From Clostridia bacterium (GTDB lineage Bacteria > Bacillota > Clostridia > Christensenellales > Aristaeellaceae): 64,000 nt of DNA. Under the pieces are notes generated by a model. The model saw only the letters and a list, made by a program, of their open reading frames with translations. It was not told the DNA's origin and did not search any database. Where the stretch lies: the NCBI GenBank assembly GCA_017470145.1, contig JAFUFB010000030.1, forward strand, positions 186,001 to 250,000, read 5' to 3'. Shown here in pieces: positions 34,267 to 43,033 of this stretch. Within the stretch, counting starts at the first letter, position 1, and each line of letters opens with the position of its first letter. The position numbers and the translations under genes were made by a program.

Positions 34267-35085
34267 TTACCCGTTCAACCAGGACGCGGGCCGGACGATG
34301 GCTTCGGGGGTCTCGCCGGAGAGCACCTCCAGGGTCATGAGGCTTCTTTCCCCTACTACCCGCTTCTTCTCCGGGTTCACCGTGGCCATCACAAATCCCA
34401 TGCCGACCACCGCCACGTTGAATTCCCGCATCAGCTCTACCATGCCCCGGGCCGTGCCGCCTCCCTTCAGGAAATCATCCACAATCAGGGCCCGCTGGTT
34501 CTCCTTCACTGCCCGGCGGCTCAGGCTCATGGTCTCGATATTTCCGGAGCCAGAGACATAGTTGATGTTCACCGCGGACCCTTCGTACACCTTGGAGGAA
34601 TGCCGGGCGATGACCAGCGGTACCCCCAGGGCGTTGGCCGTGGCGAAGGCCACGGGGATCCCCTTGGTCTCCATGGTCAGCACAAAATCCGCCCGCTTGT
34701 TTTCAAACTCCGTGGCCAAAATCTCCCCCATGCGGTTCACAATCTCCGGCGTGGAAAGAATATCCGAATAATAAAGGAAATCCCCCGGCAGCACCCGCTC
34801 CGTGCCACTGAGCTGGCGGCCCAGATCGGCGATGAAGGTTCGGGCAGATTCCCGGCTATGCTGCGGGCGATAGAGCACGCCCCCCGCCGCCCCGGTGATG
34901 GTTTCAATCTCCCCCAGGTCAAATTCCTTCGCCACCCGGCGCAGGGCGTCAATATCCTCGCTGATCGTGGATTTCGCCGCACCAAAAAGCTCGCAGAATT
35001 GGTTCAGGGTAAACATCTTCCCCGGCGCGCCGGAAAGAATCTTCATCATTACGCTCATTCGCTCGTTGCGGCGAATCTTCTCCAT
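34267..35085 (-). CDS. purR: pur operon repressor PurR (Bacillus type)
   Basis: 272 residues. N-terminal winged helix (FTLNQFCELFGAAKSTISED) and a C-terminal type I phosphoribosyltransferase fold with the PRPP loop VDDFLKGGGTARGM. It represses purine genes, with PRPP as the inducer. The divergence from lacI-type PurR supports a Firmicutes host. A terminator upstream (35127) separates it from the HPr-like gene. Confidence 0.95.
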   Translation of the reverse strand: MEKIRRNERMSVMMKILSGAPGKMFTLNQFCELFGAAKSTISEDIDALRRVAKEFDLGEIETITGAAGGVLYRPQHSRESARTFIADLGRQLSGTERVLPGDFLYYSDILSTPEIVNRMGEILATEFENKRADFVLTMETKGIPVAFATANALGVPLVIARHSSKVYEGSAVNINYVSGSGNIETMSLSRRAVKENQRALIVDDFLKGGGTARGMVELMREFNVAVVGMGFVMATVNPEKKRVVGERSLMTLEVLSGETPEAIVRPASWLNG

Positions 35086-35126
35086 GGGTGGCTCCTCCTT
35101 CCTGCCCTGCCGGCTTTCCAGGCAGC

Positions 35127-35162
35127 AAAAAACCTCCGGCTTTGACAGTCGGAGGCTATTTT
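35127..35162 (-). terminator. terminator of the HPr-like gene
   Basis: CCTCCG, loop and CGGAGG on the minus strand followed by TTTTTT, 40 nt before the purR start. Confidence 0.85.
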
Positions 35163-35200
35163 ACCACAATTTGCGAATATTGCAAGCAATCATCCCAGGA

Positions 35201-35263
35201 AAGTTCGTCTTTTTGCCGTCCTTTCCCCATTTCGTCCGCCTCAATGTGCGGAAATGGGATGCT
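35201..35263. repeat. hairpin after the HPr-like gene
   Basis: CCCATTTC and GAAATGGG arms enclose a GC core just past the stop codon at 35263-35265. It resembles hairpin I of element B but the arms do not include the stop codon and no second hairpin is seen. Confidence 0.4.
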
Positions 35264-35499
35264 TACTCTTGCGCCACCACGAAGGGTTGAATCTCCTTCA
35301 GCAGGTCGTCACAATCGTCGCTGTAAATCTCCAGGGTAATGGCTCTGCTCAGATCCAGGGAAAAGATCCCTAAAATCGACTTGGCGTCCACCACGTGGCG
35401 GCCCGCCCGCAGATCCATGTCGAAGGGGTACCGGCCCACAATGTTCACAAATTTGTTCACGTTCTCCACCAGGCTGAGCCGAATCTGCACTGTTTTCAT
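35263..35499 (-). CDS. HPr-fold protein without His15 (Crh-like)
   Basis: 78 residues from ATG 35499 (MKTVQIRLSLVENVNKFVNI) with GAGG 9 nt upstream. The HPr fold is recognised by the VDAKSILGIFSLDL segment, in which S41 matches the regulatory Ser46 of HPr (KSIMG.MSL). The phosphocarrier histidine is absent from the N-terminal helix, where VNKFVNIV is found. This is the pattern of Crh, a carbon-regulation cofactor that cannot pass phosphate in the PTS. Role by analogy. Confidence 0.75.
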   Translation of the reverse strand: MKTVQIRLSLVENVNKFVNIVGRYPFDMDLRAGRHVVDAKSILGIFSLDLSRAITLEIYSDDCDDLLKEIQPFVVAQE

Positions 35500-35534
35500 C
35501 CGGATGCACCTCACTTTCTTGTCCGGCTGAAACC

Positions 35535-35563
35535 ATCATACAATATTTTTCCGGTTTTCGCAA
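35535..35563 (-). promoter_or_regulatory. promoter of the HPr-like gene
   Basis: TTGCGA (complement of 35558-35563), 17-nt spacer, TATGAT (complement of 35535-35540). Confidence 0.72.
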
Positions 35564-35578
35564 GATGGCTGCAGGCCT

Positions 35579-37018
35579 TTAATCTGAATAGAGGGCGGGA
35601 TTTTTCTCCGGAATCCGCAGCATCAGCGTCTCCTCCTCCTCGTCCCACTCCCAGGAGCCGTCCAGCGCCCGGGTCAGGAAGTCCACGCGGATAAAATGCC
35701 CCTCGGCGAACTCGAAATCGATGTTCTCCGTCACCATTTCCAGCCCATCCACTGTGGACACGAAGCCCGCGTCCTCGTTCAGCAGCGCCAGGGTGAATCC
35801 CTGGGCCTCCAGAATCAGGGAATCCCCTTCATCCGTCAGCTGCCAGCCTTCCACCGCGCTACACAGGTCGTCCAGGCTGACTCGAATATCCTCCTCAAAC
35901 CGCTGCAGCCGGGGAGAGCGCACCACGGGCACCCCATCCTCCAGCGCGGTCCACTGCATGCTTTCGCCGCTGTCGTTCAGCACGATCCAACCCGCCAGAT
36001 CCTCATAGACGGCGGCTGCCTCCGGCTCCGCCGTCGGGACGGGGGAGGGCGTTTGCTCCACCTCGTCCAGGTCGATCTCCTCAATCACCTCCGGCACCTC
36101 GGTCGGCGTTTCTGTCGGCTCCGCTGTCGGTTCCGCTGTTGGCGCTTCCGTGGGTTGCTCTGTAGGCTCCTCTGTCGGGGCAGCGGTAGGTGCTTCGGTT
36201 GGCGCTTCCGTCGGTTCTGTTGTGGGCGCTGCGGTTACCGTCTGGATCACCGTGCTCTTCGCTGACTCTGTTGCCGCCAAAGTGGATTCCTGATTTTCTT
36301 CCGCAGTCTCCGCAATAGCTGCCCCTGTCGGAGCCTCCGTGGGTACTGCTGTTGGTTCCGCAGTCGGCGCCTCTGTCGGTTCTGCCGTAGGGACTTCTGT
36401 AGGCTCAGCCGTCGGTTCCGCGGTCGGAGCCTCCGTGGGTTTCGCGGTGGGCTCCACGGTAGGTGTTGCCGTCGGCGCTTCCGTGGGCTCCGCTGTCGGC
36501 GCTGCCGTCTCCGGCACAGGAGTTTCCGTCACTTCCGGCGTCGCCGTCTCCTCTCCCGGGTAAGGCGCAGCGTCCGGATTTTCAAACAAATTGGTCTGGG
36601 TGGCCCGGCCGGCGATGCCATCCACCGTCAAGCCATTATAATATTGGAAGCGACGCACCGCGTTCCGCGTCTGTCCGCCGTAGGCGCCGTCCGCCGCCCC
36701 TTCCGGCAGATAGCCCATCTCGATCAACCGCTCCTGCAGCCGCTTAACCTCCTCCCCCTTATCCCCCTGGGTCAGGTTGTGATAGGCCTTGGTGTTAGGG
36801 GTAATGGTGGGCACAGGCGCCGGCGTCACAGACACGGTCGGCGCCGGAGTGGCCGTCTCTTCCAGCAGCGGCGTTACTTCCATCTCTTCCGCCACCTCCA
36901 CCGCCGTAACCACGGGGGAAGGAGTCGGCACCGGGGTCACAGAAGGCGTAGACGTGCTTTCCACCGCCACCACCAGGGTTGTGGCCATATAGGCCAGCAG
37001 GGTCTTCAGAAAATCCAT
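35579..37018 (-). CDS. secreted peptidoglycan-binding protein with PT-repeat linker
   Basis: 479 residues from ATG 37018. A short hydrophobic signal or anchor (LLAYMATTLVVAV), a Pro/Thr linker, a PG_binding_1 domain (about 76-135: LTQGDKGEEVKRLQERLIEMGYLPEG...YGGQTRNAVRRFQ in part), then about 180 residues of PTEAPTAEP-type repeats in two blocks. The C-terminus (about 345-479) resembles the copper-amine-oxidase N-terminal-type beta domain (RVSLDDLCSAVEGWQLTDEG, FIRVDFLTRALDGSW). A surface protein bound to the cell wall. Its promoter overlaps that of recD2. Confidence 0.82.
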   Translation of the reverse strand: MDFLKTLLAYMATTLVVAVESTSTPSVTPVPTPSPVVTAVEVAEEMEVTPLLEETATPAPTVSVTPAPVPTITPNTKAYHNLTQGDKGEEVKRLQERLIEMGYLPEGAADGAYGGQTRNAVRRFQYYNGLTVDGIAGRATQTNLFENPDAAPYPGEETATPEVTETPVPETAAPTAEPTEAPTATPTVEPTAKPTEAPTAEPTAEPTEVPTAEPTEAPTAEPTAVPTEAPTGAAIAETAEENQESTLAATESAKSTVIQTVTAAPTTEPTEAPTEAPTAAPTEEPTEQPTEAPTAEPTAEPTETPTEVPEVIEEIDLDEVEQTPSPVPTAEPEAAAVYEDLAGWIVLNDSGESMQWTALEDGVPVVRSPRLQRFEEDIRVSLDDLCSAVEGWQLTDEGDSLILEAQGFTLALLNEDAGFVSTVDGLEMVTENIDFEFAEGHFIRVDFLTRALDGSWEWDEEEETLMLRIPEKNPALYSD

Positions 37019-37053
37019 CTTAAACACACTTCCTCCCCGAAAAAACTGCCCCA

Positions 37054-37082
37054 ATTATACCAAACCTTTTCCTCCATGACAA
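37054..37082 (-). promoter_or_regulatory. promoter of the peptidoglycan-binding protein gene
   Basis: TTGTCA (complement of 37077-37082), 17-nt spacer, TATAAT (complement of 37054-37059). Its -35 box shares six bases with the recD2 -35 box. Confidence 0.8.
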
Positions 37083-37104
37083 TACAGGAATTTTATGGTA
37101 AAAT
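37076..37104 (+). promoter_or_regulatory. promoter of recD2
   Basis: ATGACA (37076-37081), 17-nt spacer, TAAAAT (37099-37104). Overlaps the divergent promoter, so the two are probably in competition for RNA polymerase. Confidence 0.7.
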
Positions 37105-37144
37105 GGCCTCCATCCAAGTCCATGACCCCTGCAGGAGAGACGCT

Positions 37145-39376
37145 ATGGAAAAGCTCGAAGCAAGCATTCTCGGTACCATTTTCCGCAATGAGGAAAATGG
37201 TTATTCCGTGCTGACCGTTCGCGCCGGGCGCAGCGAGCATACCGTCATCGGCGTTCTGCCGGAATTGAACCCTGGCGAACAGGCCATCTTCTCCGGCGAA
37301 TGGGTGGAGCATAAATCCTATGGCCGCCAGTTCAAATGCACCTCCTGCGAAATTCAAATGCCTACTACCCTGCTGGGCATCGAGCGCTATCTGGCCAGCG
37401 GCGCCATTCGGGGCATCGGCCCCAGCACCGCCCGGCAGCTGGTGGAACACTTTGGCGAGGAAACCATGGAGATCCTGGCTGAGCATCCCCATCGGCTGAC
37501 GGAGTTACCCGGCATCGGGAAAAAGCGGGCCGCCATGATCGCGGAAAGCTTCGCCTCCCAGCAAGGGGCCCGCCAGGCCATCATCTTTCTCCAATCTTAT
37601 GGCATTCCCGCCTCCCTGGCCCTCAAAATCAGCCAGCGCTATGGCGAAGGGGCTAAAGAGGTGGTTCAAACCAACCCCTATCAGCTCTGCGACGATCTGG
37701 AGGGCGTCGGCTTTCAGACTGCCGATCGCATCGGCATCGCCCTGGGCGTTGCCCCCGAAGGCACGGATCGGATCCGCTGCGCGCTGAAATATCTGATGCG
37801 AGAGGCTGCTGCCGGCGCTGGCCATTGCTATCTGCCGGAGGCGGAGCTGCAGCGCCAGGCTGCCAGCCTGCTGCAGATTTCCCCCGCGCTCTGCGCCGAG
37901 GGCATGACCCGGCTGCTGCTCTCCCGGGAGCTGGTGGCAGAGATGGAGGAAGGCGGCTCCTCCCGCCGGTTCTATCTGCCGGAATATTACCGCGCCGAGC
38001 AGGAGGTGGCCCTGCGAATTCAGGAGCTCATGGCTGCCATCCATCCCGGCGCATTTCGCCGGGCCGCCCGGGCCATTGCCCAGTTTGAGGCCTCCCATAG
38101 CATTCACTTTTCTCCCCGCCAGAAGGAAGCCATCACCCAGGCGCTGGAAACCGGTGTCTTTGTGATCACCGGCGGTCCGGGTACCGGGAAAACCACCATC
38201 ATCAATTGCATTCTGTCCCTCCTGAGCCAGGAGAACGAGGTGCTTCTCTGCGCTCCCACCGGCCGGGCGGCCAAGCGCATGACCGAAGCCACCGGCGCCG
38301 AGGCGAAAACCATTCATCGGCTGTTGGAGTTCAATGGGGAGGAGGGCGTCTTCGCCCGGAATGTGGAAAATCCCCTGGAGGCGGACTGCGTCATCGCCGA
38401 CGAGGCCTCCATGATCGATCTGAGCCTGATGAAATCCCTCCTGCGGGCCATTTCTCCCGGCGCCCGGCTGATCCTGGTGGGGGACGCGGATCAGCTGCCC
38501 TCCGTGGGGGCGGGCAACGTGCTGGGGGATATACTCGCCAGCGGCGCGGTGCCCTGCGCCCGGCTGACGGATATCTATCGTCAAAGCGAGCAGAGCCGCA
38601 TCGTACTCAATGCCCATCTGATCAACCGGGGAGAAATGCCCCTGCTGAATGAAAAGGGCACGGATTTCTTCTTCGAGCGCAAGCCCCTCCTGCGGGAGGC
38701 GGCCGCCACCGTCGTCTCCCTGGTGAAGGACCGGCTGCCCGGATATTTGGGTTATCCCCCGGCGGAAGCCACCGCCCTGGCCACCCGGAACATCCAGGTG
38801 CTGGCTCCCGCCAAGAAGGGGGAATGCGGCGTGCTGAACCTGAACGTTCTGCTGCAGGAGGCCCTGAATCCTCCCTCCCGCACCTCCCTGCAGCTGACCT
38901 GGGGGGAGAACACCTTCCGCCTGGGGGATAAGGTGATTCAGACCCGGAACAACTATGATCTGGTCTGGCATAAAAAAACCGCCGCCGGATGGGAGGATGG
39001 CAGCGGGATTTTCAATGGGGATATCGGCTTTATCATTCAGGTGGACCCCGGGGAGCATACCCTGGTGGTGCGCTTTGATGAGGATCGGGATGTGCTGTAC
39101 GAATCCAGCGACCTGGAGGATCTGAGCCTGGCCTATTGTCTCTCCGTCCATAAGAGCCAGGGCAGCGAATTCCCGGTGGTGATTATGCCTGTCACCGGCG
39201 GCCCGCCCATGCTCCTGACCCGGAATCTGTTTTATACCGCCCTCACCCGGGCCAAGGCCCTGGTGGTGCTGGTGGGTACGGAGAGCGTCATTCAGACCAT
39301 GGTGCAAAATGATCACATTGCCAAGCGCTATACTACCCTGGCCCTTCGGCTATCAGCGGGAATGTATGATTTATAA
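37145..39376 (+). CDS. recD2: ATP-dependent DNA helicase RecD2
   Basis: 743 residues from ATG 37145 (MEKLEASILGTIFRNEENGY), with AGGAGAG upstream; the open frame further left is an overlap with the PT-rich gene. N-terminal OB-like part, tandem helix-hairpin-helix (IRGIGPSTARQLVEHFG, LPGIGKKRAAMIA), then SF1B helicase motifs: FSPRQKEAI, Walker A GGPGTGKTTI, motif II DEASMID, and LAYCLSVHKSQGSEFPVV near the C-terminus. It unwinds 5'-3' and acts without RecBC. Confidence 0.95.
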   Translation: MEKLEASILGTIFRNEENGYSVLTVRAGRSEHTVIGVLPELNPGEQAIFSGEWVEHKSYGRQFKCTSCEIQMPTTLLGIERYLASGAIRGIGPSTARQLVEHFGEETMEILAEHPHRLTELPGIGKKRAAMIAESFASQQGARQAIIFLQSYGIPASLALKISQRYGEGAKEVVQTNPYQLCDDLEGVGFQTADRIGIALGVAPEGTDRIRCALKYLMREAAAGAGHCYLPEAELQRQAASLLQISPALCAEGMTRLLLSRELVAEMEEGGSSRRFYLPEYYRAEQEVALRIQELMAAIHPGAFRRAARAIAQFEASHSIHFSPRQKEAITQALETGVFVITGGPGTGKTTIINCILSLLSQENEVLLCAPTGRAAKRMTEATGAEAKTIHRLLEFNGEEGVFARNVENPLEADCVIADEASMIDLSLMKSLLRAISPGARLILVGDADQLPSVGAGNVLGDILASGAVPCARLTDIYRQSEQSRIVLNAHLINRGEMPLLNEKGTDFFFERKPLLREAAATVVSLVKDRLPGYLGYPPAEATALATRNIQVLAPAKKGECGVLNLNVLLQEALNPPSRTSLQLTWGENTFRLGDKVIQTRNNYDLVWHKKTAAGWEDGSGIFNGDIGFIIQVDPGEHTLVVRFDEDRDVLYESSDLEDLSLAYCLSVHKSQGSEFPVVIMPVTGGPPMLLTRNLFYTALTRAKALVVLVGTESVIQTMVQNDHIAKRYTTLALRLSAGMYDL

Positions 39377-39425
39377 TCTATAGCCTGTGATGCGAGCCCC
39401 TGCATGCCCTCGAAGAAGCACAAAA

Positions 39426-39516
39426 AAAGCTCCCCCACGAAGTGGAGGAACAGAAATAGCTCTTGTCAATCAGCAAAGAAAACCTGAGGAATGCGCCCCC
39501 GCGAAGTGGGGGCGCA
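39426..39516. repeat. two family A palindromes after recD2
   Basis: About 39428-39453 (GCTCCCCCACGAAGTGGAGG) and 39490-39515 (GCGCCCCCGCGAAGTGGGGG). Confidence 0.65.
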
Positions 39517-39534
39517 AAATCATATTCTTGCAAA

Positions 39535-40875
39535 TCAATCAGCGTTTTTCTCGAATGTAAAGGCCTCACAGTCTTCCACATCCGCCTCCACGGAGATATA
39601 CCTCTCCATGAACTCATCCATCGTTACGCTGCTTTGAACCTTCAATCCCTTCACGCCCCGGGCATAGAGCCAGGAAAGGGCATGGGGATACACGCCACGG
39701 GCCGAAGGCTGCTCGTCATAGTATTCCGGGGAGTGTTCACTCTGCCGCCGCAGGAACAGGTCGCAATCCGTCAGGGATACATGCTCAATGACCCCGCCGT
39801 CCCTCGCCGCCAGGAAATAGCCCAGCTCGGCGTCCAATTGCAGATGATCTATCGAAATCCTGCGGATGGTTCCCGGGGCCGGGTGGGTCTCACTCCGAGG
39901 CGCGGCGGATAGGAAAATTGCCTCGCCCTTGCCCCACCATCCGGTGGGCTTTCCCTCCCGGAAATGCTCCGCGTATCTGCGGGTGGAGCCTGTCAGGTGA
40001 TGAATGTTGATCCGTTCCACGCATCCCCCGTCCCGCACCCAGACGCCTACCGCCCGGGAGCAGCGGTCAATCACGCAATCGGAGAAGACCACATTTCGAA
40101 TATCTCCCCAGGTTTCCGTGCCAATCTTCAGCGCGGAATCCCGGGAGTGCAGCACACAACCCGAGATGGTCACATTCTCACAGTTGCCATATTTCGCCGC
40201 GATGGGCCGGGTCGCCTTCAGCACGATGGCGTCATCCCCGGTGGAGACGATGCAGTTCCGAATCACCACATTCTGGCAGCCGTCCGGATCAATACCGTCG
40301 TTATTGGGCCCCCGGTCATTGTTCAGAATGCGGATGCCCTCCACCATCACGTTTCGACAACCCGCCATGTGCAACGTCCAGAAGCAGGAATCGTAAAATG
40401 TAATCCCCTGCACGGTCAGCCCGTTCACATCCTCCAGATAGGAGGTTCTGGGGCGGAAGCCCCGCACCGCCAAGGGTGCCTCGTGGAAGCCGTTGTCGTT
40501 CTCCGCGTCATAATACACGTTCCTGCCACCGCCGTCGATCTTCCCCTCTCCACAAATGGTGATTCCTTCCGCGTGACAGGCATACAGGAAGCAGCCGTCC
40601 TTGGAGCCGTCCAGGCCCGTGGCGGCGTCCCCGCTGTCCTCCGCGGCGAAGTCAATCATATCCTCTGGCCGGTGGCTGGCCGTCAAGGTAGCTCCCGGGG
40701 CCAAATATAGCCGGGTGTGAGAATAGATCCGCAGGCTGCCGGAGAGAAAATTCCCTGCCGGAATTTCCACCGTGCCCCCCGTGCGGGCGCAGGCATCCAG
40801 CGCCGCCTGAATCGCCGCGCCGTTATTGGTCGTCCCGTCCGCCACCGCGCCAAAGTCCAAAATAGAATAAACCAT
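39535..40875 (-). CDS. glycoside hydrolase family 28 (polygalacturonase-like)
   Basis: 446 residues from ATG 40875 (MVYSILDFGAVADGTTNNGAAI) with GGAGG 8 nt upstream; the longer frame to 41037 lacks a ribosome site. N-terminal pectate-lyase-3-like start, then parallel beta-helix with GH28 acids in NNDGIDPDGC and STGDDAI. No signal peptide, so it probably acts on imported galacturonides in the cytosol. It may work with the importer and esterase further on; this is inference. Confidence 0.88.
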   Translation of the reverse strand: MVYSILDFGAVADGTTNNGAAIQAALDACARTGGTVEIPAGNFLSGSLRIYSHTRLYLAPGATLTASHRPEDMIDFAAEDSGDAATGLDGSKDGCFLYACHAEGITICGEGKIDGGGRNVYYDAENDNGFHEAPLAVRGFRPRTSYLEDVNGLTVQGITFYDSCFWTLHMAGCRNVMVEGIRILNNDRGPNNDGIDPDGCQNVVIRNCIVSTGDDAIVLKATRPIAAKYGNCENVTISGCVLHSRDSALKIGTETWGDIRNVVFSDCVIDRCSRAVGVWVRDGGCVERINIHHLTGSTRRYAEHFREGKPTGWWGKGEAIFLSAAPRSETHPAPGTIRRISIDHLQLDAELGYFLAARDGGVIEHVSLTDCDLFLRRQSEHSPEYYDEQPSARGVYPHALSWLYARGVKGLKVQSSVTMDEFMERYISVEADVEDCEAFTFEKNAD

Positions 40876-40908
40876 CGTTAATTCCTCCCACCTGTGATCA
40901 ACAGCTCG

Positions 40909-40937
40909 ATTATATTCGATTTCAGCGTCCCTGTAAA
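40909..40937 (-). promoter_or_regulatory. promoter of the GH28 gene
   Basis: TTTACA (complement of 40932-40937), 17-nt spacer, TATAAT (complement of 40909-40914). Confidence 0.75.
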
Positions 40938-40983
40938 TGGGAGGATTTGAAACTGATGATCCATGTAGCGCTATCAATACCTG

Positions 40984-41012
40984 TTGAAAATGCAAGCCGT
41001 CTATGGTAGACT
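40984..41012 (+). promoter_or_regulatory. promoter of the GTPase remnant
   Basis: TTGAAA (40984-40989), 17-nt spacer, TAGACT (41007-41012). Confidence 0.6.
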
Positions 41013-41078
41013 GGTCCGGCCAAAGGGGCCCATACAAGTGTCACGCGTTACAAAAGGTCACGATGGAGAGGATATCGC

Positions 41079-41303
41079 ATGCGAAACATTGGCATTTTCG
41101 CTCATGTGGATGCTGGAAAGACCACGCTTTCTGAGCAGCTGCTTTTGAAGGCGGGCAGCATGAGCGTGCGGTTGCAGGGATATCGGGAATGCCCCCGCGA
41201 ATTGGGCGCTGTCATGCCGCGAAGGGGGATTGATCCCTTGGATACCAGCCGGTACATTCTCAGCGCTAGAAGCGCTCTGGAAAATGGGATCTTCGATGCG
41301 TGA
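41079..41303 (+). pseudogene. ribosome-protection-type (Tet/EF-G-like) GTPase with in-frame internal deletion
   Basis: 74 residues. The first ~26 (MRNIGIFAHVDAGKTTLSEQ and so on) are the exact N-terminus of EF-G-like ribosome-protection GTPases with the P-loop HVDAGKTT. They run straight into a C-terminal end, about residues 27-74: MSVRLQGYRECPRELGA, then PRRGIDPLDTSRYILSARSALE. These parts normally lie several hundred residues apart; the GTPase switch regions and domains II-V are missing. Promoter, GGAGAGG ribosome site and frame are intact, so a short peptide may still be made. It cannot be a working resistance or translation factor. Confidence 0.75.
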
Positions 41304-41350
41304 ATGCGGTTTCTCAGATGACTGTAATAAATTTGAGGAGGAGTTTCAAA

Positions 41351-42916
41351 ATGCATCAGTTTCAGCATGACACGAACACCGCCCTGGTCGCCACGGCCAA
41401 GGGCAAGATTCAAGGCTACCGACACGACGGGCTGTCTATCTTTAAGGGAATACCCTATGCGAAGGCGGCTCGCTTCCATGCACCCCAGCCCCTGGCGCCC
41501 TGGGAAGGGGTGCTGGACGCCTGCAGCTATGGATACGTTTGCCCCCTCATGACCAATGACGCGCCTCGGGGCGAGCTCTATGTGCCTCATCGCTTCTGGC
41601 CCATGGACGAGAACTGCCAGAATCTGAACATCTGGACGCCGGATACGGACGACGCCAAACGGCCGGTGCTGGTTTGGCTCCATGGCGGCGGTTTCTCTGC
41701 AGGCTCCGCCATTGAGCATATCGCCTACGACGGCGCGGCCATGAGCCAGATGGGAAATGTGGTAGTGGTGACCATCAATCACCGACTGAACGTGCTGGGT
41801 TATTTCGATCTCTCGGATTTCGGCGAAGAATATGAAAACTCCGGCAATGCCGGCGGGGATGACATCATCGCGGCACTGGCCTGGATTCAGGAAAACATCC
41901 AGCATTTCGGCGGGGATCCGGAGAACGTGACCGTCTTCGGCCAGTCCGGCGGCGGCGCGAAGGTGACAACGCTGCTGCAATCCCCCGCTGCGGATGGCCT
42001 TTATCACAAAGGCATCGTCATGAGCGGGGTCATCGGGCCGGTGCTGGCGGACGCCCAGGGCAGCGGGAAGGAACTGGCGGAAGCCATCATGCAGGAATTG
42101 GGCGTCCAGACTGTTCAGGAGCTGGAGACCGTGGACTATTCCGCCCTGGCTCGGGCTTATCTAAAGGTCAGCCCTCAGCTCAAGACGGAAGGGAAATACA
42201 CCGGCAATTGTCCTCATCCCAATCAGCACTATGCAGGTGAGCCCGTCCGAAACGGCTTCCGGCCAGAGACCAGCCAGGTTCCCCTGATGGTGGGCAGCGT
42301 GTTCGGCGAATTCACCTCTTTCAGCCCCCTGCCCTGGCCCCGGGAAGGGCTTTCCGAGGAGGCACAGGTGGAGATCATTCGCAAGGCCTGGGGGGAGGAG
42401 CCGGCCGAAAAGCTGATTCCTCTGTTCCGGGCGGCTTATCCGGACCGTCCTCTCACCGATCTGCTGCGGCTGGATTTCATCTTCCGTCTGCCCGAAATCG
42501 ATTATATTGCGGAGAGAAGCAAGCTGAACCAGTGCACCTGGTCCTATCTGTTCAACATGGATCAGCCCATCGATGGCGGGAACACCCCCTGGCACTGCAG
42601 CGACATCCCCTATGTTTTCCACAACATCGACCTGGTGGAGTATCCCCATGGGCCCCAGGCGGAGGAAGGCCTGTCGGAGAAAATCCAGGAGCAGGTTTTC
42701 CAGGCGGTCATCGCCTTCGCCAGAACTGGCAATCCGGCCTGTGATGAAATTCCAACCTGGCCCGCCAGCACGGCGAAAAAGGAGCATGTGCTGGTGGTGG
42801 ACGGAAGCACCCGGGTGCTGACGAACTATGATCACGAGCTGATCCGCACCCTGGGCGTCTACGCGGAAACAATCACGCGCAAGATGCGGGAGGCAGCCGG
42901 ACAGATTCAGCACTGA
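41351..42916 (+). CDS. type B carboxylesterase
   Basis: 521 residues from ATG 41351 (MHQFQHDTNTALVATAKGKI), GAGGAGG 10 nt upstream. Family marks: GIPYAKAARFHAPQPLAPW, oxyanion hole LHGGGFSAGS, nucleophile serine in FGQSGGGAKV (usually GESAG), candidate catalytic histidine in NTPWHCSDIPYVF. No signal peptide, so a cytosolic esterase. The surroundings (GH28, sugar importer) suggest de-esterification of plant glycans or lignin-linked esters; the substrate is not known. Confidence 0.9.
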   Translation: MHQFQHDTNTALVATAKGKIQGYRHDGLSIFKGIPYAKAARFHAPQPLAPWEGVLDACSYGYVCPLMTNDAPRGELYVPHRFWPMDENCQNLNIWTPDTDDAKRPVLVWLHGGGFSAGSAIEHIAYDGAAMSQMGNVVVVTINHRLNVLGYFDLSDFGEEYENSGNAGGDDIIAALAWIQENIQHFGGDPENVTVFGQSGGGAKVTTLLQSPAADGLYHKGIVMSGVIGPVLADAQGSGKELAEAIMQELGVQTVQELETVDYSALARAYLKVSPQLKTEGKYTGNCPHPNQHYAGEPVRNGFRPETSQVPLMVGSVFGEFTSFSPLPWPREGLSEEAQVEIIRKAWGEEPAEKLIPLFRAAYPDRPLTDLLRLDFIFRLPEIDYIAERSKLNQCTWSYLFNMDQPIDGGNTPWHCSDIPYVFHNIDLVEYPHGPQAEEGLSEKIQEQVFQAVIAFARTGNPACDEIPTWPASTAKKEHVLVVDGSTRVLTNYDHELIRTLGVYAETITRKMREAAGQIQH

Positions 42917-42926
42917 GGAGATTCTA

Positions 42927-42955
42927 TTGACGTAAAAGTCATTTTCAGGTAGAAT
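42927..42955 (+). promoter_or_regulatory. promoter of the sugar ABC importer operon
   Basis: TTGACG (42927-42932), 17-nt spacer, TAGAAT (42950-42955), 79 nt before the first permease. Confidence 0.75.
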
Positions 42956-43033
42956 ACATGCCAGATTCAACAGACGCAATTCCTGTGTCTGTCTTTGTGG
43001 AAATGCATATACATAAGGAAGGATGAGGGAAAG

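Noticed and set aside
41079-41303. Tetracycline resistance gene
   Set aside because: Only the N-terminal P-loop part and C-terminal end are present; domains needed for ribosome protection are missing.
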